A DNA stretch of 64,000 nt from Marthasterias glacialis (lineage: Eukaryota > Echinodermata > Asteroidea > Forcipulatida > Asteriidae). The DNA lies in assembly GCA_911728455.2 (NCBI GenBank), contig OU452229.1, positions 23,549,347 to 23,613,346 of the forward strand, read 5' to 3'. The translations under genes were made by a program, and so were the position numbers. This document shows, piece after piece, positions 23,701-40,025 of the stretch. A model generated the notes under the pieces. It was not told where the DNA came from and did not search any database. It worked only from the letters and a program-made list of their open reading frames with translations. The first letter of the stretch is position 1, and each line of letters starts with the position of its first letter.

Positions 23701-24349
23701 TATTGGCTGGTTGGTTGACCTGGTACGTATGCCATACCTTGTTGCACGCCATAACAAAGAGGTGCAGGAGAACCACACCTGGTTACGCCACCTTGACGAT
23801 GCTTACATCTATGCATTCCCGTTTGGTATCTTAGGATTCCATAGGTTCTATCTTAGAGGGCCACGCATGGGTGTATTGTACTTGTTTACTGCGGGATTGT
23901 TTGGCTTAGGATGGCTGAGCGACCTGATTCGTATGCCATGGCTCGTCAAAGCTGCTAATGAGGAGGAAGCCAAACGCCAACAGCATCTCGGTTACAACCA
24001 GAACCGGGCGTATTTATTTCAACCCGCTATGAGGCCAAGCTATCCTGGTCATATGCCTTCACAGTACGGCTCTGTGTATCATCAACCAACCTCCCCTCAA
24101 CCTCCATACCCAACTCAACATGGCACTGTGAGCTGTGTTTCATATAATAACTTCCCTAATAATCATTGCGGTCAAAACGTTGCTGCACCTCCTCCAGACA
24201 CCCAACCTCAAAATCCACCCCCATATGAAAATATCCCAGGATCACAGCAATCTGTGCTCCCACCTTCGTATCAGGAGGCAATTGACTCCCCAAACCAGGC
24301 AAGCAATCCGTCTGCCCCGGTAGGTTCTGAAGAAAAACCTTCATTCTGA
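20798..24349 (+). CDS. Four-TM2-domain membrane protein with PPxY tail, 3 coding exons
   Basis: Coding exons 20798-21123, 22939-23168 and 23406-24349 (phases 2 and 1, GT-AG) encode 499 aa. After a proline/tyrosine-rich N-terminal tail (about 85 aa) come four TM2 units at roughly residues 86-140, 171-223, 246-298 and 315-366. Each has a first membrane helix ending in the turn motif GxxGxHxFY(L/M)xR (GIFGAHHFYLKR, GIFGFHQYYLGR, GFLGLHHFYMGR, GILGFHRFYLRG). Each then has a glycine-rich second helix ending W(L/I)xD(F/L)xRxP. This predicts eight helices with both tails on the same side. The last 50 residues hold PPPY (456-459) and PPSY (471-474), the docking motif for NEDD4-type WW domains, so a cytosolic C-terminus is likely. 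Known animal TM2D1-3 proteins have one TM2 unit, a different inter-helix motif and a signal peptide. This protein is closer to the bacterial/general TM2 type. Function is unknown. Confidence 0.93.
21127..21200 (-). mobile_element. Non-LTR retrotransposon 3' tail fragment
   Basis: (TTCAA)n-type repeat followed by AAGACATTTATTTCC. Similar TTCAATTCAATTCAA ends occur at 50032-50110, and the inverse TGAATTGAATTGAATA at 40401-40415. These short pentameric tails are typical of 5'-truncated LINE copies. The class is inferred. Confidence 0.4.
21524..21704. mobile_element. MITE, 'GGTTCATACTTCATGCGAATGCGAA' family, copy 2 (TM2 intron 1)
   Basis: AAGCTTGGTTCATACTTCAT at the left is mirrored by GTGTGAAGTATGAAC at the right. 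GCGAATGCGAAGGCGAA / TTCGCGTTCGCATTCG lie just inside. The interior words match 16284-16474. Confidence 0.75.
22478..22790 (-). mobile_element. tRNA-derived SINE, minus strand (TM2 intron 1)
   Basis: Read on the minus strand it has GGTTTGGTACAACGGG, a B box GGGTTCGAGTCCCGTTCGTGACAC and then GTGTCCTTGAGCAAGACACT, as in the SINE at 3343. A different body of about 200 bp follows. A-box divergence suggests it is inactive. Confidence 0.65.
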
Positions 24350-25300
24350 AGAAAATTATAAAAGCTGTGTTCAATTTTGGGTAGCAGAATATGTTTGTAA
24401 ACTTTCCTTGGTCATTGCCTTGGTGCCCTTGAAATGTTCCAATAGAAACTAACAATTTAGGAGAAATTGTCTTGGTGCCCCTGCCCTTTCAAGAAGGAAG
24501 GCCTGGAATCTCACAGATAAAAGTTATTAGCTTCTAGAGTTTTTGTTGCAAATTTGTGTGGTGGATAAAAACTTAACAGACCTTAGTGTGTCTTAAGTTG
24601 AAAATAATTAGGCATATAGTTTGGAAGTTTATAATTGATTGAAGTAGAATTGTTCATCATTCTGCAATCAAATGTAATAAAAAGTTGTTAAAAGTTTATT
24701 AGCTACTTGAGAATACATCTCAACTCTGAACAGTTTATTTCATCATTCTGACCAGTGCATAGGTGTACTTAAAAAAAATTAATACTTAAATTTAAAATTC
24801 CTATAATATGGTTTCATTTTCAAACAGATTTTAACCAGTAGCAGACCACACTTTTAAACTTTGTACATTATGATTCCTGTTGAACACATTTTAATGAACT
24901 ACATGTTTTATGGCTGATGTTCTTAATGTGAAAGTCTTACTATATTTTGTCCTTTTTAATTTCTTTCTTTAGATGTAGATTTTCAAACAGATTTTAACCA
25001 GTCGCAAACTGGGCTAATGTTCTTAATGTTTTGTCAAGTCAATTTCACAAGACATCTTTCCTTGGATGAAACTTGTGAAGAGGTTTGCTCAGAGTTTGAA
25101 CCTCATGTGATGAATTGTATATAATAATTTGAAGAATATCTGTTTCAATTGGAAAGATAATATGAAGTAAATTAAGGGTTACATTTGATGGGAATCAAAG
25201 TTGTTTTATTGAAAACAAAGAAATGTTTTTAAAATTGTGTTGATACTACAATAACCTGTGTGATTGACTTAAATGTGAGTAAATAAACGTTTAAATTATT
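24350..25300 (+). other. Probable 3' UTR of the TM2 gene
   Basis: AT-rich, with AATAAA at 24677-24682 and again near 25281. An internal repeat of about 40 nt (TTTCAAACAGATTTTAACCAGT) occurs at about 24818 and 24979. The 3' end is not fixed by sequence alone. Confidence 0.45.
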
Positions 25301-26340
25301 TATTTTTGTGAAGAAAAAAAATCAAAAGTGCAATTGACACAGTTTCCCTTGTGGTTCTTTGCTTGAAGAGTGTATTATTCATATTTTTTAGCTGAGGGCA
25401 TATAGCTTTGAGTTTCAAACCTGAAGTGACTGTTGGAGGTCACAGATATATAGCCAGCACATTGCAGCATAATAAAATGTAACTCCCAAAAATCAGGCAC
25501 TTTTAAAAATGAGCAAAATGGCACATGAGTGAAGACAACCAAACAACATCACCCTTGATATCAAAGTGATGTGAGGTCGTTAATATTCTACATGTTGAGA
25601 AACAATTAAATGAGGTGTTAGAAGCTCTCTATTCTGATCTAACTGGTTAGCGGATAAACCAAGCTGTTAGTTTTGACAAAGTGGACAGCATCACTAACAC
25701 AAGTGAAATGAAGTTTATTTTGGAAATGATATCAATGTATATGGCACAGGTCTTGATGTGTAACACTGGAAGTCCATAAGATGGCCAGGTTTAGCTGTGT
25801 GTGGGGGTGGGGGGAGGGGGTGGTTGTGTGCAGTATCTCTAGAAACTGACTGTAAGGTGGTTCTTTGGCTGTTACTGGCAGTGGTGTGAGCTACCCCCTC
25901 CCCTGCTCAGAAACCATGCCGCCCCTTGCCCCCCCCCCAAATGAGATCGCCATCAAATGCACAACCATGGAGGAAGGAAATCCTTCCTCCATGGCACAAC
26001 CGAACAGTTTGATACCCCCCCCCCCTTTTAAATGAAATATATCTGGTTAAAACTTTCAAGTCTTGAAGCCACTAGTGATGATGCAAAGCTTGAGTCTGCA
26101 GGAGAGCTGTTCCCCAATACAGTTAGCCATCTTGATAAAAGACAATTAAACACGACATGATAAAATTAAAATGAAATGTGCCAACAAAATTTGTATTTGA
26201 GCAATCTCTGTTTATAGAAGATGAAACGCATTCAGTTGACTTCGTTGGCGGCTCGAGAGTGAAGACTAGTCGTGACAGCGAATTACTGAGGGGAGCAATC
26301 CCTTATTCTAAGCGGCCAAGCCTTTCATTTTGCCCGCAGC
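25301..26340. other. Intergenic between TM2 and HINT1 genes, no gene seen
   Basis: Includes a perfect 30-bp palindrome at 25965-25994 (CCATGGAGGAAGGA mirrored about AA), poly-C runs and the presumed HINT1 5' UTR near its end. Confidence 0.45.
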
Positions 26341-26358
26341 AGCTGCCCTGCATTAATC

Positions 26359-30647
<4,289 letters not shown>

Positions 30648-31014
30648 TGTCATTCATACCAGAGCTTTCTGATTGGTCCAGTGCTCAACAATAGCGCCCT
30701 CATCAGGTTTATTACGGCCAGGCGGTGGTTCCGATATCCCACCGTATCATTTCCACTTCACATTTTTGCAGAAGATTTTCAAAAGAGATTAAAATCACAG
30801 ATCATGGACTTACAACAGAAATTTTCTCTTTGTTTTTTTTTTAAATTATTTATCTGGAATTTGAACACGATATTCTTCTTCATGACCATAGATATTTACA
30901 ACCCAACCATCATATTGCAGTGAAATTTAAATAAGTTTGATCATACCCAGGTTGGTCATTGTGTGGTTAACTGACGATGTTTGTTTTGCAATTTATTACA
31001 TACACATCACTGAC

Positions 31015-31268
31015 GACAGGTAACAGGGGCAGATCCCCTTTTTTTACTTCCGAAAAAAAAAAAAATGAAGATATCAGCCCACTTGCAATGAGAAACAAAC
31101 TTTCGACATTATACTACAATGTTCACTGTAATGTCAAACAATAAGAGGCGGGTAAAAACGATGTCAACCATGACCAATCAGTGACTCCATTTTATAAGGG
31201 CAGCAGCAACTTGATCGGTAAATTTCACACCCCCCCCCCGTTTGGAGAATCCTGTATCCGCCCCTGGG
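31015..31268. mobile_element. MITE with CAGGGGC(A/G)GATCC ends, uninterrupted copy
   Basis: Left CAGGGGCAGATCCCC and right GTATCCGCCCCTGGGTA, with the same interior as 11325-11805 but without the nested block. Confidence 0.65.
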
Positions 31269-32062
31269 TAAACCAGTCTCTGTAGAAAAACTAAAATTGG
31301 CGGTAGTTTTAAAACTCAGATTTGGCAGTGTGCTCAATCAATGAGTAGACAGCCATGTATTTCAAGGTACTTAACTTTATTCTTTTGTACTTGACAAGCC
31401 CCCTCTCCCTTAAATGTTCTTAGAGAGATCTTACCAATCAATTTCATCAATTAATTTTACATAAAAACCCAACATTTTGTAAATGATGATTAGGGAGATC
31501 ACAATTTACTGTTTTTGTTTGTCATGATTTACGATCAATAAAGCAAGTCTAACTTGCATATCAGAAATCTTTCAATTAGTTGTGTCTGTAGTGATATACT
31601 TATATGTCGGTATTGATTGTAGACTTCAGTAGAGATTTATAAGCTCGTTTACTATTCATTGATTCCCACTGAGATACACATAGCCTTGTAAGTTAGCACG
31701 TTTCTTTGAAAGGCATTTTTAAGTTCCAGCAAAATAATTGTAAGAGAGCTGTGCTTTACTTGGCATTGCACCACCACTAGTGGGAGTGAACATCAAATTA
31801 TTCTGTAGGCTCTACCAAGATCATACCGTCTTGCCTCCGATTGTGTAAATGTCTTTCTTCGGCTTGGCGTTAATATCCATTTTCAAGTCTTATTTTGTCA
31901 TCAGTGTTGGACGTCAAAGTCTTGTTTCTTTTCTTCAAATCTTTGATTCCATGCCATACAGATGCACTAGTTTGCATGTAAAGCATCTTTATCTGTTGAG
32001 TAGTGTGCAAACTCCTGAAGACAATATCCTGCATAGGGGGCAGACGTGGCTCACAAGGCAAA

Positions 32063-32300
32063 ACTTGGGTAATATTTTAGGGGGGCACCATTTTTACAAG
32101 GAGGGGCACTTCTGGTCAATTAGAAATGTTCTTTTCCTAGACCTTTTTTCAGGGCTCTTGCTATGCCGTTAATTATTTTTTTTAGAGATAATCCGACATG
32201 GAGGTAAAAACAAACGTTACAAAATGTAACATTTTACTCTGGTAATTTTTAATCTCAGAAGTCCCGATTTCAAATAGGGGGGGGACATCAAATGACCCCA
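32063..32300 (+). mobile_element. Dispersed repeat with GGGGGCAC ends, copy 3
   Basis: Blocks GGAGGGGCACTTCTGGTCAATT, CTTTTTTCAGGGCTCTTG and ATGGAGGTAAAAACAAA are in the same order as in copies 1 and 2, ending in a G run at about 32277. Confidence 0.5.
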
Positions 32301-32648
32301 CACACACACACTCAAGTGTGTATTTACCTCCAATCGGGGACCTCCTATTGTCCCTCTTTTGTTTGTACTTTAACTTTTTAGCAACAGCTCCCATTGGTTT
32401 TGAACACGATTTCCAACTGGGGACCTTTTCCAATCTGGGACCCTATTGTCCTCTTTTGTTGTAAGTCCTCGGTTTGAATGCCTAAACAAACTCACACACA
32501 CACACCCCAGTTACACCACTGTATTGCGGTGTATTCTAATTGTGGTGGGCAGAGTATTCTATTGTCATACAGGATAAAATTTCATAAAACTAATAAGCAC
32601 AAACATTGGCCAAGTATAGATCTTGCTTACCAGCCAAACTGTTATTTG

Positions 32649-32795
32649 GTTAACACTGCTGGGACTGGTTCCCAGCTGATTTTTGTTGTTGTGCATAGCA
32701 AATACAATGAGCTAAGCACAGATCCGTGCTGAGCACATTTTATTCGCTATGCAAAAAACACTCAACTGGGAACCAGTCCCAGCAGTGTTAACCTA
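32649..32795. mobile_element. Hairpin MITE
   Basis: Arms GGTTAACACTGCTGGGACTGG and CCAGTCCCAGCAGTGTTAACC are perfectly inverted. Inner GCATAGCAAATA / TCGCTATGC words also pair. Confidence 0.7.
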
Positions 32796-33954
32796 GTAAC
32801 CAATTAACAATGTTGGCCAGAGTTAAAGCCTGTGGCCAACAGTAATGGTCGAAGACTTGTATCCACACTTATGTGTGACCCAACATATACTTGAAATCAC
32901 AAAACTGTGAGAGTTTAAACTCAGTCATCGGATTCAGGAGAAAATAGTAAAACAACTGTCACTGTTTTCATCTTATTGGATGTTGGACTTACAAGATCAA
33001 AACTAAAGGTTTTACTCATTTCAGGCAAAAATATTTCAAAATTTTTTTTCCACTTGACCATCTTTATACCATGTAAGTTACGTGTAAATTTTCAACTTTT
33101 ATATTTTCCATCTCACCAATGTTATGCACACTCTTCAACAGACATTTGGCCGGTTGTGAAACCTCAAGACTTGCTTGCTTTATTCAAACATGACTAATTT
33201 AGCTATTGGCTGTGGAATGAATCATGATTTAAATGAGTTGAGCCGAGTCAAAGGAGTGAAGTCTTTTATCATCAACATCAACATCCAATGCTGCCAGTCC
33301 CAGGTAGACCTTGTCTTGCAATCCATTAAGAAAGTTGTCTCTGTCAATAAACCAACAGCGGAAAAAACCGCCAATTATGCCTGATTGGGTATCTCGATTG
33401 GGGATCAATTTTAGAAGAGGAACTCGATCAGGGTAAACAGAATGTCCCCATTGGGAGAGGCCTTCAACCCCACTACAGTAGTCTTATTTTCCCTGCATTA
33501 AAAATATATCCTAATTGGGGTAGTATGGCCGACAGATCCTATGAGCACCAATGAAAGAATCACATACACACGACTGATTTCCCTTTACATTTATTTTTTA
33601 GTTTATGAAACCTTTTGATTATTCGTATAATGCTTTATTTTGGAAGCTTCAATCTGTAAACCTGGTTTGTTGCATTACCCTAGTATTTAATATCAGCTAC
33701 AATCATTCTACAATTTGTGTTTTTTTATTTTTTTTCCCCAGATTGTTTTTTCCCCGACTGAAGAAAATTTGATTTAACATTTACAGTGGAATACTATATT
33801 TCATATACAAGTAAAAGGTTAATATTGACTTTAAGCTAATCTGAATTAGTAATGGCAGCTAAAGCGATTCTCCCCAGGCAGCCATGTTGCAGTTTACACA
33901 TTATTCAAAACATTTGTAAAACAAAAAGTGGAAAAAGAGTAGCTCGGAAGAGAT

Positions 33955-34131
33955 CCAGGGCCTAATTTCACGAGAACAATTTGCACTTAGGGTAGCACAA
34001 GGTCCACGCTTAATGTTTGCAAGGAACTTTTACTTGTGACTATGCATGATTCCTGTTACTAAGCTTTTTTCACTTTTTTAGCGGACACACTTGGCATAAC
34101 CCTTTTCGCAGAGCCATGAAATTGGACCCCG
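33955..34131. mobile_element. MITE, 'CCATGAAATTGGGCCC' family
   Basis: Left CCAGGGCCTAATTTCACGAG and right CAGAGCCATGAAATTGGACC. Confidence 0.6.
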
Positions 34132-34252
34132 GTGTGGTACATACATGAGAATTTCTGATACAGGTCTATTGTTATCCTCATTTAGAGGTTGTCAATTGGG
34201 TACAAGGACGTTCGTTTGACAAAAACCATGTATAGACTCGTAGCCATCTTGT

Positions 34253-34473
34253 GTATAGACGCATCCAAGCAACTCGTTCATGAATGCTTACACCAACGAA
34301 GCTGTCTGGTCGCCGCACGTGCGCGTCGATGCACACTCACTGTGAATCCTCCATGCTGATTGGTACATATGCACGGTTGACGCGCTATTGTCGCATTACG
34401 TGCGTGTGCGGAGGCCATAGCTGTTTGCGGTGGTGTAAACCACCATGAACGAGCTGCTTGGATTAATGTATAA
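34253..34473. mobile_element. MITE, 'TATAGACTAATCC..CTCGTTCATGG' family, copy 1
   Basis: Inverted ends TATAGACGCATCCAAGCA and GCTTGGATTAATGTATA, with CTCGTTCATGAATG / CACCATGAACGAG next. The interior holds GCGCGTCGATGCACAC and GATTGGTACATATG, shared with 63721-63896. Confidence 0.75.
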
Positions 34474-34883
34474 ATTCACATTATCCTGTTGGTACCTGAT
34501 GACGTTTTGCAGCCGAAGTACAGTGTAACGAATGTTCACTTGCATGTATGTAGACCAAAACAAACCATTTCTGAGGGTAGACAGAATTACTCTGGTCTAA
34601 GATGGCAATCAATTATTCTAGACTTTTCAAGACAGTTAGCAACAACAATCAACTGTAGGATTCTACATTGTGGTGACATGCTTTCATCCCAAACCAACTT
34701 ACCATGATGACAAATCCTAATGAGTGTCATCAGATGAATAAGGCTCAAAGTCAAGCATTATTCCCACCTACTACATTATAACTTGGACAGATTGAGCTAT
34801 TCACAAGCAGAAAGTTAGACTTAGCATCAAGGCTGAAAATGCAGTTATTTGGTTGGATATGAGCTTGACAGTGCTGCCCAGTT

Positions 34884-35022
34884 GAGTAACCAGAGGGGGC
34901 GGGGCCAAATGAGATCAAAAAAATACACAAACAAATGGTTTGATACATTAAAAAGCCCCCTAAAAATATGTCTTTGTCCCCGCTTTCCCCTCCGAATGAA
35001 AATATCTGGTTACGCCACTGGT
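34884..35022. mobile_element. Short TE with GTAACCAGAGGGGGC ends
   Basis: Left GTAACCAGAGGGGGCGGGGCC and right TATCTGGTTACGCCACTGG form imperfect inverted ends. There is no coding capacity. Confidence 0.45.
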
Positions 35023-35819
35023 GCTACCTGAAATACCATTTTCCCTCTGTTAGTATCGTTGAGGGTTGCAACCGTAGAAATACGAGCCACACAGTTTTTA
35101 CGGCTATTTTGATCAGCTCACTTTACAAGCAAATGTACTTTCAGTCTCAAATCAAGTCCACAGTAACTTTGCTAAAACCAGGTTTCCACCAACATACACC
35201 TGCATACATGTGCATTACTTAAAAGGCAGTTTTGTTTTACATCGAGACCACATAAAGACTGGCCCTCTTTTGCAAAACACATTGATATTTTACAATTGTT
35301 TATATTAAAACCTTCCATCAACTAGACCATAGCCAAATTATTGATCCAAGATGGAAAGAAAAAGTCCGAAACTGCAATTTATAGAGAAAAAAACTGTCCA
35401 TGCGAGAAACAAAATGTCATCCCAGGTAAAAATGCTTTGAACCCCCCCCCCCCCCCCACCCCGAAAGAATAAAAAATTCAGGCACATACTGAAATTAATT
35501 CAAATTCCGGACACAAGCTCAGCTTTAAATTTGGTTTGTAGACTAGTTTTCATATCTATACTTACATTTTTTGATTTTTGAAAAAAAATAATCCCGATTT
35601 CAAAATGTAACAAAACAGGGGTCATAAGTACATGTCCATAACAACAGCTATCCAATTATAAAAGAAAGTCGCTGGACTTCTGTAGTTTTGATCTTACATT
35701 CTCTATTTTGCTTTTTTTTTAAGAAGTAGACTTCAATATTAGAATGGTTTCAGTTTGCAGAACAACTTGTAGGCAACTTGTAGGCAAAATCTCTTAGTAA
35801 GATTTAATTTATCAACCCT

Positions 35820-36135
35820 CCTACTGTCTGTAATGTTTTTCAGTGAGTTGACCAACCATTTGAAAGCATTCAACTGTCTGGGTGCGTAGGGTGGCACAAC
35901 TATGCACAGGACTAACTGTGTACAAGTGATTCATTCACCAAACATACAGCAGGCTGATGTAGATTTTATCATTCAAAACCACACTGGATGATATTGAGTG
36001 GTCAGACGGTAAGAGGGTTGACTGTGTATTGTGTCGATGCATTCACCACACGATATCAAACTGCAGGCTGGCATAGTGTAACTGTCATTCATCACAGTGG
36101 ATGATATTGAATGGTCAGACAGTAGGAGGGTTTTA
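35820..36135. repeat. Composite head + ~120-bp monomer repeat, copy 2
   Basis: The head (AGTTGACCAACCATTTGAA ... CACAGGACTAACTGTGTAC) and two monomers with GGATGATATTGA(A/G)TGGTCAG match 1840-2475. Confidence 0.65.
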
Positions 36136-38047
36136 ACAAAGCTAGTGAAAATGCTGGCGAGACCAAAATGGCTCTAGTTTGAACCATGTCTTATAAATGA
36201 CTCTACAAGATTGTGAGATAACTCACTGAACTTCTATCATGCTGCAGGTAACTATGTCTTGTTTCCAGTCTACTTGATCAATAACAAACACATTTCCTCA
36301 GTTGAAAAGAAACGACCATACTTTTTTTTCCCCTTCCAGCCTCAATTTGGTGAAATTGAACTGTATTGATAAAAAACAAAATGGCTGCAGCATGACCGAG
36401 GTACCTGTGAGTGAAACTCAAACCAACACTGCTATCAAACCTCCATAATACAAAGCCATAAATATGTAGACTGCTACAAAACACTAACCCTAAATACCAT
36501 GGCAGGCATGACACAAGGCAAAATGCTTACATATCCAAATTGCAAGTTGAAAATATAAACTCATTACAAAGTAAAATTGATATAAATATATTTTACAAAA
36601 ATTGTTCAGAGTTGTGAACTGGCATATGAAAAATAAAACGCAGTGTTAGTAAATGCAGTGTTCAATCTGAGCACAGTTGACTCCCCAAAATGTGTTAGAT
36701 TTGTTTTCAGAGGTGCTTGATCCTTAATGACAAGTTGGCTTAACTGTGCAAGGTAAAAACACAATTTAAAAAACTCTTCTCTGTTGCACAGAGAGCTCCA
36801 AATAGTTTCCAACCATCACGGTCAGATGTGGCATAAAAGACGTCCAAAACTTGATTGATTTTAATAACTCAATACCTGTTACGAAAGAAAGTTAAATAAT
36901 CCTGTAATTCATTTTCAAAAAACGGGTAATCACCGCCAGAAGCTGATGGAAGACTAACAATAGCACTCATTATGATTGTACTAATCAGAATCAAAATTGA
37001 TGACTTAACCGTAAAACAGCTTGTAAACAAGACTAGCTTATTAGCTTTATCTGAGTAAGTTCAGTCGGTCAGGTATAAAAAATGTACTAAAAAGAATCCT
37101 GTTGGTAAAGCGATGACGTTTTGGGGCTGGACGTGCAGTTCAACAAATTTTCATGTACATGTATGTATAGCATTTGTTTACATTGAAATTTGAGATCCAA
37201 AACATCATCACTTACCAACAGGGTAGGTTTTTTTTGATTGATATAAGATCATTCATTAAAATCGTCTTTCAAACAAACGTATGGAACTTGTTAATTGGGG
37301 AATCTGTTTTAAATTGTACATGAAGATTTTGGAATGTGTGACTTTCTCAAGCTTGAGCAGGAGCGATATTTTCATCTCTTAAGTGGTGGATTTGATTGGA
37401 AAAGCTCTCCCCTCTTTAAATGCCGATAACAAAATGGAAACTTTATCCTCGGGAAAAAAGTCACATTCTGGTGGTTCTTATGAATAAAACAAAGCAAAAG
37501 ACTCGATGTGTAATAATTTGAAACAATGATGTAGGTTGATTTAATTATTACTTTTGAATTTGCCATGACCACTTTGAGAGAATTAGGACAAAAAGAGGCA
37601 TCTTGGACGTCATTTTTGTTAAGGGATGGTCCCATTCAATCAATCACTAGTTCCCTGCAGGCTCAGTCTTAACAACTCCAATCTACTGACCTCAGACTTT
37701 TGTGGGTCAGTTGTTGCAAATATCTCAGGATCTCTGGTCTTTACTATATTTACTTTGAATGCTTAAAATAGCCTTAGTTGACACCACCACTTTAAAAACA
37801 AAGATCAACACCCGGTTGGTTGATACTGTCCCAAGCAATTATGCAGTAAATAAGCGCATTTATCCTAAACAGATGCTTATAATATACAGTGCTATGTGAT
37901 TCACAAAAGTAAATAGTTGTTATCAATCAAGCCTTTTAGTAAAGTATAAAAAGGCACTTATAATAATTAAAGGGAAAAACTGCACCAACCACATTTTTAA
38001 ATTATTACTTATTACAAAATACATTTGGACCCCTGTCCTCAAATTGT

Positions 38048-38230
38048 CCTGGGTCCAATTTCATAAACTGTTAAAGCACAGAAAAACATTTCTCAGCGGA
38101 AACAGGTTACCAGCCAAAATATCATTATGTGTATATATTCTTTGTAACTGGTTCCCTGCTAATTTTTGCTTAGCAGAAAAATATGCCAAGCACAAGTTTC
38201 TGCTTGACAGCAAGATGAAATTGGACCCTG
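38048..38230. mobile_element. MITE, 'CCATGAAATTGGGCCC' family
   Basis: Left CTGGGTCCAATTTCATAAAC and right AAGATGAAATTGGACCCTG. Inner CAGGTTACCAGCC / AACTGGTTCCCTGC words are diverged. Confidence 0.6.
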
Positions 38231-38839
38231 TAGTGAAGGCTTGTAGAAAAACAATGACAAGAAGTAATGATGTTAAGACAAATTAAAAAAAAAGATTAGT
38301 GACTGATGAGGGGCTAGGTGGTTACTGGATTGTCTCAAAAACTAATTCCTTTCCTTTGGGTCACATTAATAATGAGACGGGAATTAAACAATGAACAATA
38401 AGGATCTAGAAAAAAAAATTGTGTGCTTGGAACAATACATCAATTGCTCTTTGTGGCTTTTTTTCACGGCTGGATTTATCCCCCTCTCGATGTCTAAGGT
38501 CATTTTCATATCACTGTACACATGTGTAAGAATAGTGTTCTTATGATTTTGGATGCAAACATCATTTAACTTAATCATTGCAATTCTGCTGGTAACGTTA
38601 AACCTTTGATTTAACAAACAATGGTAAAAATGATGTATCTGTTTTATTTTAAAAGATGACCAAAAGATTCCTCATGAATGAGATTGGGTGTTTACCACTG
38701 AATGTGTCATAAGACAGGACTATGGCAACAAATGTCGTAGTTTCCCTTTAAAATTTAAAATAACTTTACCAGTTTAGAACCATAACACTAACAGCTTGAT
38801 GGAATCCCTCTATTTTGCCGTTGGATATACAAGAAAGAG

Positions 38840-39291
38840 CCCCATGGTTCGATTTCACAAAACACTTAAGAATATTAGATGATAATTTTTGCAGGAGAAT
38901 ATTAGATGATAATTTTTGCATCGGGGATAAGAATATTATTTGTGTTTTTTTGCCCATCCATACACCGATGTGTGTTAAGCACTGTATACTCAGTACTTTC
39001 CTCCGAGTCCTGTGGAAAAAAAATGTTAAATGGCAGAGGTCTTAGGTTCGAATCCCATCCAGGAAATATACCTGTAAGTTTTTTTTCAAAGGAAAAAGGA
39101 AAGTACTGAGTTTACAGTGCTTAACACACGTCGGTGTCGCAGTAAAAACACAAATAACTTTGAATATTCATCTTACTACGAGTTGGCAATTTTGCCATAG
39201 TGATTTGTATTTTGACATCACACATTGCTCAGCAGTTAAGATTGATAAATATCTGAAGATCAATCTTAGCTCTTTGTGAAATTGAGCCCTG
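38840..39291. mobile_element. Nested MITEs: inner element 38961-39130 inside a 'TTTCACAAAAC' element
   Basis: The outer ends GATTTCACAAAACACTTAAG and TTAGCTCTTTGTGAAATTGA match the family at 45165-45615. Inside it, CACCGATGTGTGTTAAGCAC ... AGTACTTTCCT pairs with AGGAAAGTACTGAG ... GTGCTTAACACACGTCGGTG, a second complete inverted-repeat element. Its loop contains a GGTTCGAATCCCATCC word like a tRNA B box. Confidence 0.7.
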
Positions 39292-40025
39292 ATTTAATTT
39301 GTAAAACACTGAAAATTAGGATCACCAAATAGTAACAGGACAGGTGTTGTTCATGAATAATTTATGAGATGTTCAGATGGTATCGGAGGAACTTCAAATA
39401 GGAAACAAAAAAGGTCTTGGTGGAATTGTTTTTTTTTTTACATGTTTTATGGTTGAAGCTAAAGGTCAAGTGATCCAATAGTCTTGAATAGAACCAAGTT
39501 CTGATCAATAACAAAAATTGGTCTGACGTTTATTGATGTATTGTGGGAAAAGTAACTAGAGGCTACTGTCAAAGAGTGGTAGAAATAAATGCATGTACCC
39601 CACCCCCTTACATGGCACTCACAAGGCCTTACAGCAATCTACAATCAGACGGCCTTTTCCTGACAGTATCTTCCATTAGTAAATTAGACAGGTTTTCTTG
39701 AAAAATGTAACAGGTTTATCTTCAGAGGCAAAAAATGAAAGCTATGCGTAAATAAAATTGGGACACAGCAGTCCATCCTTGGTGACAACACTCATAGGTT
39801 TGTCTCCTGTAGTACACCAGTTGAATCCAACAGGTCCCCCGCTTGCGCAGCATTCTCTAACTGGCAAATCCAACATCCATTCCGAGCGTCTCCTCTCTTT
39901 AATGGACTGATCGAGAGAAAGAAAACCTGTACAAAAGTTCCAGACCAGCTGTCGGCTGTGTCCTTAAGTCCAGATAATTGTTCATGGCAATAGTAAATAG
40001 ATGATCAATTAATCGTATATATACA

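Larger units (their letters stand above)
30648..40025. other. 9.4-kb intergenic region between HINT1 and Rab8, no gene seen
   Basis: Two convergent genes flank it. It holds the HINT1 3' UTR (ATTAAA at about 30789 is a candidate signal) and the Rab8 3' UTR on the minus strand (AATAAA complement at 39529-39534). The rest is MITEs and AT-rich sequence. No open frame shows a recognisable domain or plausible splice pair. Confidence 0.5.
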
